Shown here one piece after another: positions 33,800-46,059 of a DNA stretch of 64,000 nucleotides. The first letter of the stretch is position 1. Each line of letters starts with the position of its first letter. The position numbers and the translations under genes are program-made. Source of the DNA: Paralvinella palmiformis (Eukaryota; Annelida; Polychaeta; Terebellida; Alvinellidae); assembly GCA_025642065.1 (NCBI GenBank), contig JAODUP010000032.1, forward strand, positions 969,501 through 1,033,500. The letters run 5' to 3'. The notes under the pieces are model-generated. The model ran no database searches, had not been told where the DNA came from, and saw nothing but the letters and a program-made list of their open reading frames with translations.

Positions 33800-36640
33800 C
33801 AAATAAGCGAACATTTGAAAATCCAAGATGGCGGCCACTTTTTCGAAGATGGCAACCAGCATATAACTAGGGTACAGTAAAGAGCAAAGTATGATGATAT
33901 CCATTGTCCAGCTGGGTTGCAGTAATCGACTACATCACACCCACATGCTGCAGTGGACTGCATGTTCTTCTTAAAGCAGGAACATCGGGCAATCTTGCAC
34001 ATTGGCTTGCAGTTGCATGCCACTAGTTTGACGCAGGCATCTGATATATGGGGAGTCTGACTGCTGTCAGAGACTCTGCAGCCCTCTTCCAGGCCGTGAT
34101 AGCAACTGAGGGTGGAACATCTATGTGTTCTTTATTTGCTTGCAACAATATATTTGCCTTGTATTTAGCACATATTGCATGAAGATCCAGGCATCTCTAG
34201 TTGGAGGCAACATCTCCAGATCCTTCTTGGCTTTACCAAATAGCTACAGGCTGGCATGGTTGATGGTTGGCTGTTTTGGTGTGCCATATAGGTGACACAA
34301 AACACTTTTCAAGTGCTGGGAGCAAAGAAATGGGTGCTTCTGGAATGTTTTCCAGTAGGACTTCTTCCCATGACCAGTGAAGGCTGAACTAGTGTCACAC
34401 AGCCTGTCAGTGCATGGAAGTTGAATAAGGTGTCCCTCACAGGCTGTGTAAGTCGCAGGACATCTGTGTCTATACAGATGACTAGTACCTGTTCATATCC
34501 TCTGTCAGCTGCTCCATACGCATGCATGGTTAACCTCGTGTCTACTTCTTCGTGTTTTCTTGAAAACGTGTTTGCTCTCTTCTCGTTGATCTTGCATCAG
34601 TAGCATTGATGAATCCACCCCGTCACCATTTCCTATCACTCTGGTTGGTCTTACTCTTTTATCATGATGACATCCGATAAGAACCAGGCAGGATCAGCTT
34701 TGTTTTCATCCAAAGCAATGAAGGTGCTCCATACGTTGTGGGAGCGGGGCATGTGGTCTTTCAATAAACTTGCGAATTGGCTTCTGTTCGCCCACTCTCT
34801 TTGACTGTACCTTGATTGAGACATTCCCTATATAAGCCTTCCCTTTAACACAACTTCAACTCAGGTTATGTGTTCTCCAAAGTAAAGTTTTGCATGTTGC
34901 ATGAACACACCAGCTAGGTAGTTAAAAAGTCTAGCATCCATGAAGCTTTCAAAGGGACTGGATCAGTACATGGCTATCAATCAGCTCATAGGTCTTTATG
35001 TCAGCATCTGGAATATCAGAGGCATGAGATGTCCAGCCATCAAGATGCTGATCAAGTCTGCCTTCGATGTTGTGTTCATCTCTCCTCTGGGGTTTGCTAA
35101 TGATTGTGGGAATGGAGACAGCTCATGATTCGGCACATTCACCACTTCTACTGTTCGACTTGCGCTGACAACATTGTGCAAACGCTGCAGTATCTTCCTG
35201 GTAGCTTTGATTGTTTTCTCTACATTCTGTGTAGTAGACACTTTAACTTTGTATGGGTCAGCAAAAGTCTTTGATTAATGCTTCTTTAGTGCATCATAGA
35301 ACCCTTTGATCCCCCTGGTAGTCGTTCCTCGACATTGGTAATGACTGCCTGTATATCTCTCTCTTGTGTATTTAAATTATCACTGACTACCTCACATGGT
35401 GCAGTGTCTTTTGTTGCCAGGGAAAGCAGAGGTTTGTCCAAAAAACATCTGAGTATGTGTCTCCATCCTATTCTGCTGATTTCATGTGTAACCTGGACAC
35501 ATCAAATAATTGTAGTTGCGTAGCAAGCTTCTTCACATCATCAGCGTCACACCTTGTTCGAGAGGGAAGACTGTCAGAAGGACAGAAAACCGTCTCCTGA
35601 TCGCCATCTTCTAGATTAAAGAGTGACCTGGTTTCTTGTAAATGCTTCATCATTATTCTGATCATGCAACATTAAACTTGTCTCTGGCTTGGTCATTTCT
35701 TTTTATGCCGATCATGCCATCATGCATCTTGCATGGCTTGTTGATCCATTCAGTTGCCTGATCAACAGACTTGGTTGAATCGCCTTTTGGCCCCACATTA
35801 CTACAATGTTTCCATCAAGAAACCCAGCATGGACCTGTGGAGCTATCTTCTGAAGGAATTTCATGCCTGCAAGGTAAACTGGCCCCCATCGTGCATAGTT
35901 TGTGTGGTCATATATTGTGAACCATGGCAGCACCGCAGTGAATGATTCTAGGCGTAGAATCCTGTTGCCACCCTCTCAGTTCTGACGAAGTCCAGCAAGA
36001 TCCCAACCATGCATGCTCGTATAAGCTGACCACAACACGAAGTTTGGATTACCAGAGTGCGCTTGGTCAAACTCCTCTATGGGGGATTCTCCCTCCTTAC
36101 TATGAAGTGCATCTGATATATATATGGTTGATTGCAGTGCAGAGTTTTGCTGTATGGTCAGCGTTGTTGCGTTTCTTAAAACCTTACACACTCTTCGGGC
36201 GATCTCTTCAACTGACACATCATGTTCATAGCCATGTTTAGCCAGCCACGACTAGAACATTGGCCACTTGAGGTGCCAGAGAGCTTCGTATGTAAGTTTA
36301 TGTCCTCTGACAGCACGGTAGTAAGCCTTGCCATCCAGCATAGTCTGGGTGGTGTTGGCTGCATATACAGCTGCCTCATTCCGTAGGTCATCCAGTCCTA
36401 ATCTATCCAAGTGTTGGGCAATGCTTTGGAAGAAGTTGAAGGAGATGTGAAGTCCTCCCATGAGAAAGATGACACTTTCAAACCTGTGATTTGACTAAAC
36501 CAATCCCCCCCATGCTGCAAAGAGGTTGGTCAACGGTAATGATTGTGTGTTTCTGGTCCATGTAGTGTGAAAGACAATTGATCACTGTGGTGAGTGTATC
36601 ATTGTAATCTGCTGGAGAATGGGTAGCATCCATGCGGTTG
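33800..36640 (-). pseudogene. Decayed large ORF of a dispersed invertebrate family
   Basis: From right to left the minus strand shows collinear fragments in shifting frames: GGLHISFNFFQSIAQHLD (36461-36252), DGKAYYRAVRGHKLTYEALW, TIYDHTNYARWGPVYLAGMK (about 35930), RTRCDADDVKKLATQLQLFD, RKILQRLHNVVSAS and NPRGEMNTTSKADLI (35241-34996), ADRGYEQVLVICIDTDVL with FHALTGC (34527-34309), and a Cys-rich end CKPMCKIARCSCFK...ACGCDVVDYCNPAG (34023-33890). I recognise these as parts of one long uncharacterised protein found in many copies in cnidarian, mollusc and fish genomes. The IDTDVL segment recalls PIN/FEN-type nucleases. Function is unknown, and whether it is a transposon protein is unproven. 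At least eight breaks make this copy dead. Confidence 0.6.
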
Positions 36641-36699
36641 TTACATGGGGGTTAATGACACCGGTCGCTTCCTAGGAATGATAGTTATACATTTAACAC

Positions 36700-37910
36700 A
36701 TTTCTTATATCAGTGTAACCTAATTACTCATAATATGGGAAAAACTCTGTCCGCAGCTTAATACCTATGGAGATGCCTGCCGGAGTAACAAACGACTCCA
36801 GGAGTATAAATCCATCAAGCAGCATTGTATGAATTAATAGGTCGTTTCGCCAGACCACATACGAGGACAACAATATAGATTATACATTATACATAACAAA
36901 GCTAATAAACTCAAACATGTTGTAATAACGACATAACTTTCTTACATTGGTATAATAAGGAATCTGGATGGAAATAGATAAGATGCCTGGCACAGGCAAT
37001 GTGCGTTTTAGGGTACATATAAAGAGGCAACAGGCACAGAGCATCAACATATCTAAACATCCTTCGAAACCTACCTCCATAAATCTAAATACAAGTACAA
37101 CTATACATACATTAATCTAAAAATAAAATGTTCCATACCTCCACATATTAATAGATGTATGCGTATACCTAAGCATGTGTCTGGTCTACTCATCAACATG
37201 TGGGAACCAGCTAATTCGCTTTTCGTACGCGACAAATATGTCACGCCCACAGGAAAGTGGCTACATGCAGGCTACGTACAAAAAAGCGGAAGCACGTAAA
37301 AACATACCATTTGATACCACAGCTCGCAACAAACAACACGTGCGTGTGGTTCAATGGTGACTTGCTACATACATATCATAAACTATTTTGACACCACAGT
37401 TTACATTCAACAATATTTTTTCTGTGGTCCAAAAGAAACCTGTATATAAAACATTTCGACAACTCAGATGCTGACCTCAGCTTTATTCTGGTTTCGAATA
37501 ACTGAATAAATCCTGCCTATATGAACCATGTATATCGATACACGTCCGACTTGACCCTAAGTGAAGGGTTAAGCCTTTTATATACCATCAGCGTGTTAAC
37601 AAGCATTACAGTTTGTTCATAATAAAGAGAATGTACACTAACTCAGTATGGACTCACTGAAGCGATTTAACTAAAATATAAACAAAGTAGCAATACCGCA
37701 CAATGGATTATTACTGCACTAGAACGAAATATCATCTCAAACCTGAGTAAATACTATGATTTACTCGAACCTAACAGCTAACCCTCATACGTTTCCGTTC
37801 ATCACTAAGGGAACGTTCATTCACGCTTAATTTAGCGTCCCTAAGTATATGCAGTTAGGTTTGGTGGGATCTAAATTAAAGCGCCTATCCACTTGATCTA
37901 TTTGGCCCAT
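36700..37910 (-). repeat. Dispersed repeat, minus copy (partner of 26.6 kb)
   Basis: 36703-37310 matches the complement of 26600-27000, and a separate block 37822-37910 matches the complement of 27070-27145. Between them (37310-37820) is sequence not present in the plus copy. No coding content is recognised. Confidence 0.62.
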
Positions 37911-37939
37911 GGTCGAGAACATGTCAATATATCAGTGGA

Positions 37940-37965
37940 TGTGTGTGTGTGTGTGAGGGGTGTAG

Positions 37966-38017
<52 letters not shown>

Positions 38018-38036
38018 GTGTGTGTGCGCGTGCGTG
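37940..38036. repeat. (GT)n microsatellite
   Basis: GT-rich run with a GAGGGGTGTAGGTGTGCG interruption near the start. Confidence 0.95.
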
Positions 38037-38039
38037 CTG

Positions 38040-39390
38040 ATGTGTTGACATACATAATAAACTGATAATAATTAACAGTTGTTGTCGAACTATTTTATCC
38101 GTTTAGAAAAAAAATCAAACACCAATTCGTTACCAAATTAAGCAGTGTAATCAGCCAGCAGTGTAGTGACCTAACTGTGTAGGAAAACCAAAATTGAGTT
38201 TGGGACTGCCCTACCCCCCCTCCGGAACCTTTCGCTGTTCGCATCCACATTTTCCATGAAAGCCTAACACGTTAGACCCGTCAAAGGCTTCATACATCAG
38301 CATAAAGCGTCTTTTCGCACATGCCCGAACGGACAGTTATGTCTGTGTAGATGAAACCTCTGTTTGTGTCTAAATGAAAACAATCCTTTTTCAATTTAAA
38401 TTTTGGGAATTCATGCACGCCTCTAATTCTGCAGCCACGAACCGAACAACGGGTGCCTGGCGTAGAGAACCGGATTTAAGTGTCAGTAGAAGTCGTACTA
38501 TTGTATTTCCGCAGAGCACCGTGACTTGATCTCAAATCCGGAAGTAGCATCCGTGACCTGCCATCTAGTGGACAATTGGTGCGAACGGAATCCTGTGAAA
38601 TGCGCCTCATCCGTAGTGTATTGCAATGGTATTAAATCTCATAAGATTCCATAGATTCATAGTCTTGTATGGGGGGGGGGGGGTGTCAAAAGAAAGCCTT
38701 CGTTCTGTCACAATTCCTCCAACAATTCAATTAAAGATGTTATTAGACGAAGTAGATATCTAGATAAATTAATTATAAATTTGACATTATTTCGATTGTG
38801 TTTCAAAGCACAATTTCATTTTATAGATATAAATACTCTCGTTGTGCATAACACTCTCTATGTCTGAACTGCCTCACGATAAATGCATATTCTATGTATA
38901 TACAATCTATTAAAATAATAACAAACACACCTGTGTAGATACCCAGCATTATGTTATTATACACAATAATCGAACAAACAGTCATTTATTAATATCTTCA
39001 AAGAAATCGGTAAGTTTCTATTGCTAGTTTGTTTTGATTGCAGTAAAACCTTCATGTACATCCTAATTGTGTCTATATTCAGCATCGAATAATTGATTTA
39101 GCTACGACAGCGAGCAGGTAACTAATGGAATATTTGCGAAATCCGTAAATGCTAAATAAAATGGGTGTAAAATGACTGAAATGTTTTTGTTACTACTATC
39201 TTATAATGATAAGTATGGATACAGTGGGTTAAGAGAACTTCATATAAATTGCTATTATTTTTGTGTGGAAACAACCTCATCAAATAGAAAAGCAAAGTTT
39301 AAATAGGAAACATGAATAATAGGGTTAGTTATAGGGACATTAACTGAAACCACAAACAGATAAACATCTCTAATTACTGGCGATGAATAT
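38040..39390. other. No gene recognised
   Basis: Mixed-composition sequence with a G run at 38670 and a C run at 38213. ACCGGATTTAAGTG at 38470 and CTCAAATCCGGAAG at 38535 form a weak inverted repeat. No frame of interest. Confidence 0.4.
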
Positions 39391-39394
39391 ATTG

Positions 39395-39895
<501 letters not shown>

Positions 39896-40370
39896 AAAAA
39901 GATAGACCAGCCAGTTTGCTAGCTGCTCTTCGTGATCTGCGTACGGAAAACAGACATGTTGTAACATGATTGATGGAAGAATCACAAACGTCTAGAAGTA
40001 TCATAGATCAAGTGGCTAAATAAAAACACTTCATAAATCATCGAGGTACCTTAAATCGATCACATTTTTTGCCATCTGCACTGATTAGATAGCAATCAAT
40101 CGATACAGTCAACAGACCGTGTCTCTCACATGACCGAGTACAATATAACGCTTGCTTGCTTGTAGTTCTGGAAGAATCCCCAGGCTGTCGCTTGTTTGGC
40201 ACAGCCTCCCAAATATAACGCTTATTATTAATATTAATGTATACAGCAAAAGCTTTGTAAATGGATTATCCATGGATTTGTCAAAAGTGGTCAGTTTAGG
40301 GAGGTGGTCGCTTTATAGAAATGTCATCGTATGCCAGAAAACAATTGAGTTGTTTTTGGACAATGGTATC

Positions 40371-40371
<1 letters not shown>

Positions 40372-40442
<71 letters not shown>
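40372..40442. repeat. (TA)n microsatellite
   Basis: Uninterrupted TA array of about 70 bp. Confidence 0.97.
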
Positions 40443-40444
<2 letters not shown>

Positions 40445-40445
<1 letters not shown>

Positions 40446-41016
40446 AACACTCACTAGATATGAAGGGGCTCAAATGTGGAATCAGATGACCATATTAAAC
40501 GTGCTATTAATCTAAATGTATTCAGAAGGTGTATTAAGAGATGGAAAGGTCCTATTTGTTCTTGTTTTAATTAAATTTAATGCCATAGTACATTATTAAT
40601 ATTCAATCTATTAATCAAGATTCATTCTTCATTATGTTCATCCGTTATATGTTCTATCATGCATTACATTCGTTCAACCATCAGTCATAATATCATCTTA
40701 TTTATATTCGGTGAATAGCTTTTAGCTAATGTTAGCTGTGTATTTATTAACGAACTGAAATAAAGTTTTATCATTTCTTATCTTATCTTGTACATGTATT
40801 TTAAAAATAAAAATAAAATTATTTTCTCAGTACATTATAAAACAGGATACTGTACAAAAAAGTTGTTATAAAATCAAAGTCCATAACTGTGACTTGTTGA
40901 CATTTGGAGTAGAGACCCCTGACTGTCGCCTATTGGGCACAGCCACCTGGTGTTGACTTCTGTTCTGTCTTTATTGTTGATGGTGGTGTCAATAGGGGTA
41001 TTTCCGGAGAAGTTGT

Positions 41017-41061
<45 letters not shown>

Positions 41062-42345
41062 TCTGGTCGAAATGTTGATTTTCTTATAATCAATGCTGCT
41101 AGGTGATGATCTGGAAGTTTGTAGATGATCGTTTAGTCTTCTTCTGTACATCGGGTATACCTCTCGTATAATGATTTGTCAGTTTATTGGTTCGATGAAT
41201 ATGAAAGGAAAATGTGTTGAAACACTGCTTCAGATGTTGCTGCTATTATAAGACATTATGTTAAAAGTATTATGCGGGTGACAATGATGTAGAGTTGTAG
41301 ACAGCCTGTCTCGCTATTTGTTTCGAAGATCCAGTTTGAGCACACCACAGTTCGCGCCTGCGCACACACACATACATACCTTTCGTTTTAATACAATATT
41401 TTTACAACAAATTAGCTACGTTATAGTCAAGGGCGCTGTTTGTTGGTCCATGAAAAGCCAGTAGCATGTATGGGGAATATTATCAAGAACAAGATGTTGT
41501 ATCTAGCAGTTGTAGCTTTCGCACTTTTGGAATTATTGCAAATATTGGCCTTCTGTAATAATACTAGTGTACAGATAAAAAGGTTTTTAAGTGAAGGAGT
41601 TTAGTCTGGTATTTGCGTACTTCATTTTCGTAATACGTCAGTAGGGGCACTGCCCATTTTAAACGTACATGATATAATAACACACACACACACACGCACA
41701 CACACGCACGCACACCACACATATACTTTTACATTACTCTATACTTCATAATAACAGTTACCAGATGTTCACTTCAAAGGCGAAATGTGATGCGATGCAG
41801 AATGCTGATTAAAGGGCCTGAATGTTTAAATTAGACGCAAACAATGAGGTTCATGATATACAATAGCACAATAATGGTATCTAAGGAATACGGCTGTTAT
41901 CAAGTAATCCTTTCTCCAACCATCACCACATCATTTATGATAATTCGATACCAATTAAATACACGCACTATCCACCATCCCCATAATACTGAGTTCTATA
42001 TAACTTATTGATTTGTAACTAGATATACAATGGGATTATCAGAAATATTCATTCTTAACATGAAATAAGCGTTCCAATAGTTTCATCAAAGTAAAACCAA
42101 AATCTCAGAAACACTGAAATCTTTAGAAATATTCAAGAGTCGTCTCTATTCATTGTTCTAAGCCATACAGAACTTCTTGATAGAAGAATTTCCTATGAGT
42201 ACCAGAAGTTGCTTATATTTGATATCAGCAGAAAAATCATCATATTAATAATTAGATAAAACGTCTTCAAATGATTGTTTAACATCAAGATCAATATGTC
42301 TACAATGAATAACTGTGAATACATACATGCAATATAATACAAATA
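40445..42345. other. No gene recognised; simple repeats and a short dispersed motif
   Basis: Contains the GAT array and a CA-rich run (41676-41720). The GACCCCTGACTGTCGCC...GGGCACAGCC motif at 40913-40950 is related to 40170-40205 and to the cargo repeats at 1.2 and 11.25 kb. Otherwise unremarkable. Confidence 0.4.
41018..41062. repeat. (GAT)n microsatellite
   Basis: About 15 GAT units. Its complement encodes a histidine run in a 73-codon frame that I do not treat as a gene. Confidence 0.95.
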
Positions 42346-42349
42346 CAGT

Positions 42350-43801
42350 TTTTGTAGCACTTATACATTAATCACATTAGGTCTCAATTTGTTGAATTAG
42401 AAAAAATACATTCTTCACTTTTACCTATTGGATGTGGAGTACTCCAAGGCTCTATTCTTGGACCATTATTAAACCTGATCTATGCAAATGAGATATACAA
42501 TTCATGTAATGGAAATATTGTATCATTTGCTGATGATTCCATCCTATTGATGTCACACTATGATGTGCATCAATTATACTCTAATCCAAACGTGCAAATT
42601 AACAATCTTTTTGATGGTTTTGCGCTAATAAACTGTCATTAAATGCAAAGAAAACTAAATTTATTGTCATCAGGCCTAATCATAGACATAGTGATTTAAC
42701 AGGACTTAATATATACTTTGAAAAAAAAACAATGTTAAAAAGAATAGGTAACGACTGTGAAGAAAACTTGCTAAATTTGGGGGGATTTACATTGACGAAC
42801 ATCTTACATGGAAATAGCATATCGCTCATGTTAACAGAAAAGTGTCGAGATCACTATTTTTTATCAAACAAGTGAAGAACTTGTTACTTAGAGATAGCAT
42901 GCGAACATTGTATTTTGCATTAGTACATTCCCACTATACCTATGGCATACTTGCTAGTAAAACAGTTTTACAGCGCTCCATCGTCCTTCAGAAACGGGCA
43001 TTGCGTATCCTTAATAACGCTACTTATAATGGACACACGGATCCTTTCTTTAAAGCATCTCGAAATTTAAAATTGAATGACTTGTACGAACATTAAGTCT
43101 TGTTGTTTATATTTGATTATATAACTAATAAACTTTCCCAATCATTTGCAAATACTTTCCAAGTCAATCGAGATCATCTTGGTTTACGTCTGACAAGACA
43201 AGTAGGTATGGTACACATTGCTAGATGTCCATTGCAATTCGCAAGAAGGCTACCTCTATATGGATTTCCAGAAATATAGAATAACCAAACGATTGTCGAC
43301 AACTTATCTCGTTCTCAATTTAAATACAAAATTAAAGCCAAATACTTAAATAACTACCAAAGTCAAGTCCGATGTACGAATCTAAGATGCTTAGATTGTT
43401 ATCATATATTATCATAATCACTTGGTTTATAATAATGTAAATGTTTGATAAGATAAATGGTTGATATTAATGATAACTCTTATATTTATATTATATCATA
43501 AAGGCGTATCATGTCCTGATTTCGTTTTTTGTGAACTCTAACCGAAACTCGTTATCACCTTTTTTCATTACTATCAATTCCTCAGTCAGTCCTGCCCCCT
43601 TCTCACTATTATGATGATTTCCGACTGTCACGGACACACAGCTGTCCATCATCATCCGGGTCTAATGGGAAGACAGCAATTACGCTACACTGGTCCCCCA
43701 ATTTACATTCTCTTGGCGTTTTATTATTATTGTGTTACATATAATGTTATATATATGTATATACATGTAAATTGGAAATATATTTATTTGTCATTTGTCA
43801 T
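42350..43801 (+). mobile_element. Jockey-group LINE, 3' half
   Basis: 5'-truncated copy of the 14.9-16.6 kb family. The plus strand has GVLQGSILGPLLNLIYAN and SFADDS (RT active site, about 42520-42540), a lysine-rich KKTKFIVI segment, then after shifts VSRSLFFIKQVKNLLL and LHSHYTYGIL-like text (42842-43096). The C-terminal end carries CTNLRCLDCYH. The 3' UTR ends GTAAATTGGAAATATATTTA and a short TTTGTCATTTGTCAT tail. At least three frame breaks are present. Confidence 0.7.
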
Positions 43802-44189
43802 AACAACTTCGTCCATGGAATAATAACTCAGTCCATTCCAAAAATTAGTCAGTTCAACTGACTGAGACGTCGGTTCAATAGAGTGACATGCAGACAACTT
43901 AAATTATGCTTGCCTAGATACAGGCTTACACCATGGTAATGATTATGATGTTTACATATACTTTATTGTGTTGGACATATAGATTGTTTTTAGTGTGTTT
44001 AATTATGTTCTGTTTATAATGGTAACATTTAAATGGGTAACAGTTAAATGGAGATAGGCTATAGCAATGTCCTTCAGCTGCTGTTTGCAATAAAAATATT
44101 TCGGTAGTTTAGATGTAGTTCGTTCCCCATTAGCATATGCAATATATTACACCAGATCAGCAAGAAATATTATTGTAGTGTTTTCAATT

Positions 44190-44190
44190 A

Positions 44191-44267
<77 letters not shown>
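44190..44267. repeat. (TA)n-(GA)n microsatellite
   Basis: TA run to about 44240 followed by a GA run to 44267, immediately before the SINE head. Confidence 0.95.
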
Positions 44268-44269
<2 letters not shown>

Positions 44270-44274
<5 letters not shown>

Positions 44275-44455
44275 CGCCTCCATGATCTAACTTGTAGTGT
44301 GTTGGATCACAGATTAATACCACCTGAGTTCGAATCTCACCGTGGGCATATCTGAAATCTATTTCATCTTTGACTTCGCTTCATTACCTATCGAGATCGC
44401 TCGGCCCATTTAGCCTTCCATGTGCACAAAAATGGCCGTAAGACATATAATATAA
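44270..44455 (+). mobile_element. tRNA-derived SINE, copy 2
   Basis: The head GGGGCGCCTCCATGATCTAA has a mutated A box. The B box GAGTTCGAATCTC is at 44326-44338. The body CTCGGCCCATTTAGCC and GGCCGTAAGACAT match the copy at 32887. The tail is AAT repeat. Confidence 0.82.
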
Positions 44456-44655
44456 ATAATAATAATAATAATAATAATGATAATACTAATACCATACCAT
44501 ACCATACCATACCATACCATACCATACCATACCATACCATACCATACCATACCATACTATACTATACTACTACTACTACTACTAATAATAATAATAATAT
44601 GTGACATTTATATAGCGCCCTATTCAGCTAGATAGGTGCTTAAGTGTTTTACAAG

Positions 44656-44714
<59 letters not shown>
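44455..44714. repeat. (AAT)n, (ACCAT)13, (ACT)n, LINE/SINE tail and (TA)n cluster
   Basis: AAT units to about 44480; thirteen perfect ACCAT units 44491-44555, decaying into ACTAT and ACT; AAT units; then 44597-44655, TTTATATAGCGCCCTATTC, the complement of the LINE 3' tail type seen at 55.5 kb; then a TA run 44661-44714. Confidence 0.9.
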
Positions 44715-44717
<3 letters not shown>

Positions 44718-44744
44718 TAGCACGGTTAAAAACGTGAATATCGT

Positions 44745-45640
44745 CAAATTTCACCACATGGCAGCTGTTATGTTACATAAAACGTCGAACCATTGTGATA
44801 TATAAGCAAAGGAAAACCTAAAGGATATCACAAATTCAATGGATGATATGAAATCCTGCATGGCTACACTAATAGGTTGATAATTAACTGACCTTCATAC
44901 TCATTCGATGAAGACAAACTTGATCATAAGTTTCAATAAGAAGAATGTGTCTTACAGAGAACAACCAGATGAACTCATTACACAAGTAGCAAAACGATTT
45001 TTCGCTAAGGTAATGCAGGTACCAGGTATGGTTGATTGATATATTCCGGTGTACCCGCGCCCTACTGGTCCCGCTGCCTATATTCGCACAGCTGAATAAA
45101 GTGATGAATCATCCTAAACACTTAACAGGTACTGGATATTTAATATCTAAGCAACTGCCACCTGGACGCAAGGAACAGAAACAGGTCGTTCTACCTCGCT
45201 TCAAACAAGAGAGACTAAACAAAGATCAAAAGGTTCAATTAGTAAATGACAAATTGTCCAAAGCCAGTATTTACCATCTTCTATCGCAATGATAAGCTCT
45301 GGAAACTCTCACATCGATGAAATTGCAGTTTCTACGAGCGACATAGTAGAGGAATGAGGAAGTATATTCCAAGCCTTTGCAGGCAAGGGCTCATCAATGT
45401 TGTGATGTTAGACGCACGCTTGATAAGCTTCTTAAATCGGCCGAAAACGCTTCAGCAACTCACGTAATGTACGCATATTGCTTTGATGATCCCAGACTTG
45501 GTCGTATTGAAAACTTTGAATCTGATGGTGACTTTGGACTCGGAATAGAGATGCTAAAGGTAATCAACGACCAGGATGCTAATGCTCACCAGGAAATGTG
45601 GTCCAAATTTTCAACACATAAGAAACAAAAGATTTGAAAT
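44745..45640 (+). pseudogene. L1-type ORF1 relic followed by an IMPACT-like (UPF0029) domain
   Basis: The plus strand in broken frames gives a coiled-coil remnant (MDDMKSCMATL), the RRM region of an L1-type ORF1 (TNLIISF, then REQPDELITQVAKRFFAKVMQ) and the C-terminal domain (AQLNKVMNHPKHLTGTGYLI, 45032-45292). After a gap the frame 45377-45637 reads VRRTLDKLLKSAENASATHV, YAYCF and ENFESDGDFGLGIEMLKVI. The last part resembles the IMPACT N-terminal domain (ATHNxxAYR...DDGEPxGTAG), in which an aspartate-glycine-glutamate loop is characteristic. The combination in one element ORF is unusual. Stops make this copy inactive. Confidence 0.5.
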
Positions 45641-46059
45641 CACTGAACAGATATGCAAAGCGGCACTAAAGAAAATGTATTAATTAAAGAAAATTTTTAA
45701 AAAAATCATGAGATGCTCATGTTAATTAGGTACATGGATAAGTTCAAGTTCTCCTTGATTATTTGGGATGTTGTATAATATAAGTATGTTACTTCCTTAA
45801 GGTCATTTAAAAATTAAAGAAATATCAATTCTTAAAATATAAGATGAAATCCTTACCTCTGTTTTGTACATAGATGTATATATATATGTACATATTACTA
45901 AATTGGATTTTATGTCAATTTATAATAATATGTCGAAACGCTGTGATTGTGAGGCGTAGGGTGGGAGAGTTGATAGAATGTGGGTGGCAGATAATATTTC
46001 ATTAGACCAGGTTATGGATGATGAGAGATATATTCACTTTATGAATCAACAAATTCTGA

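Noticed and set aside
40930..41151. Histidine-run protein on the minus strand
   Set aside because: The His run is the GAT microsatellite; the flanks show no coding signature.
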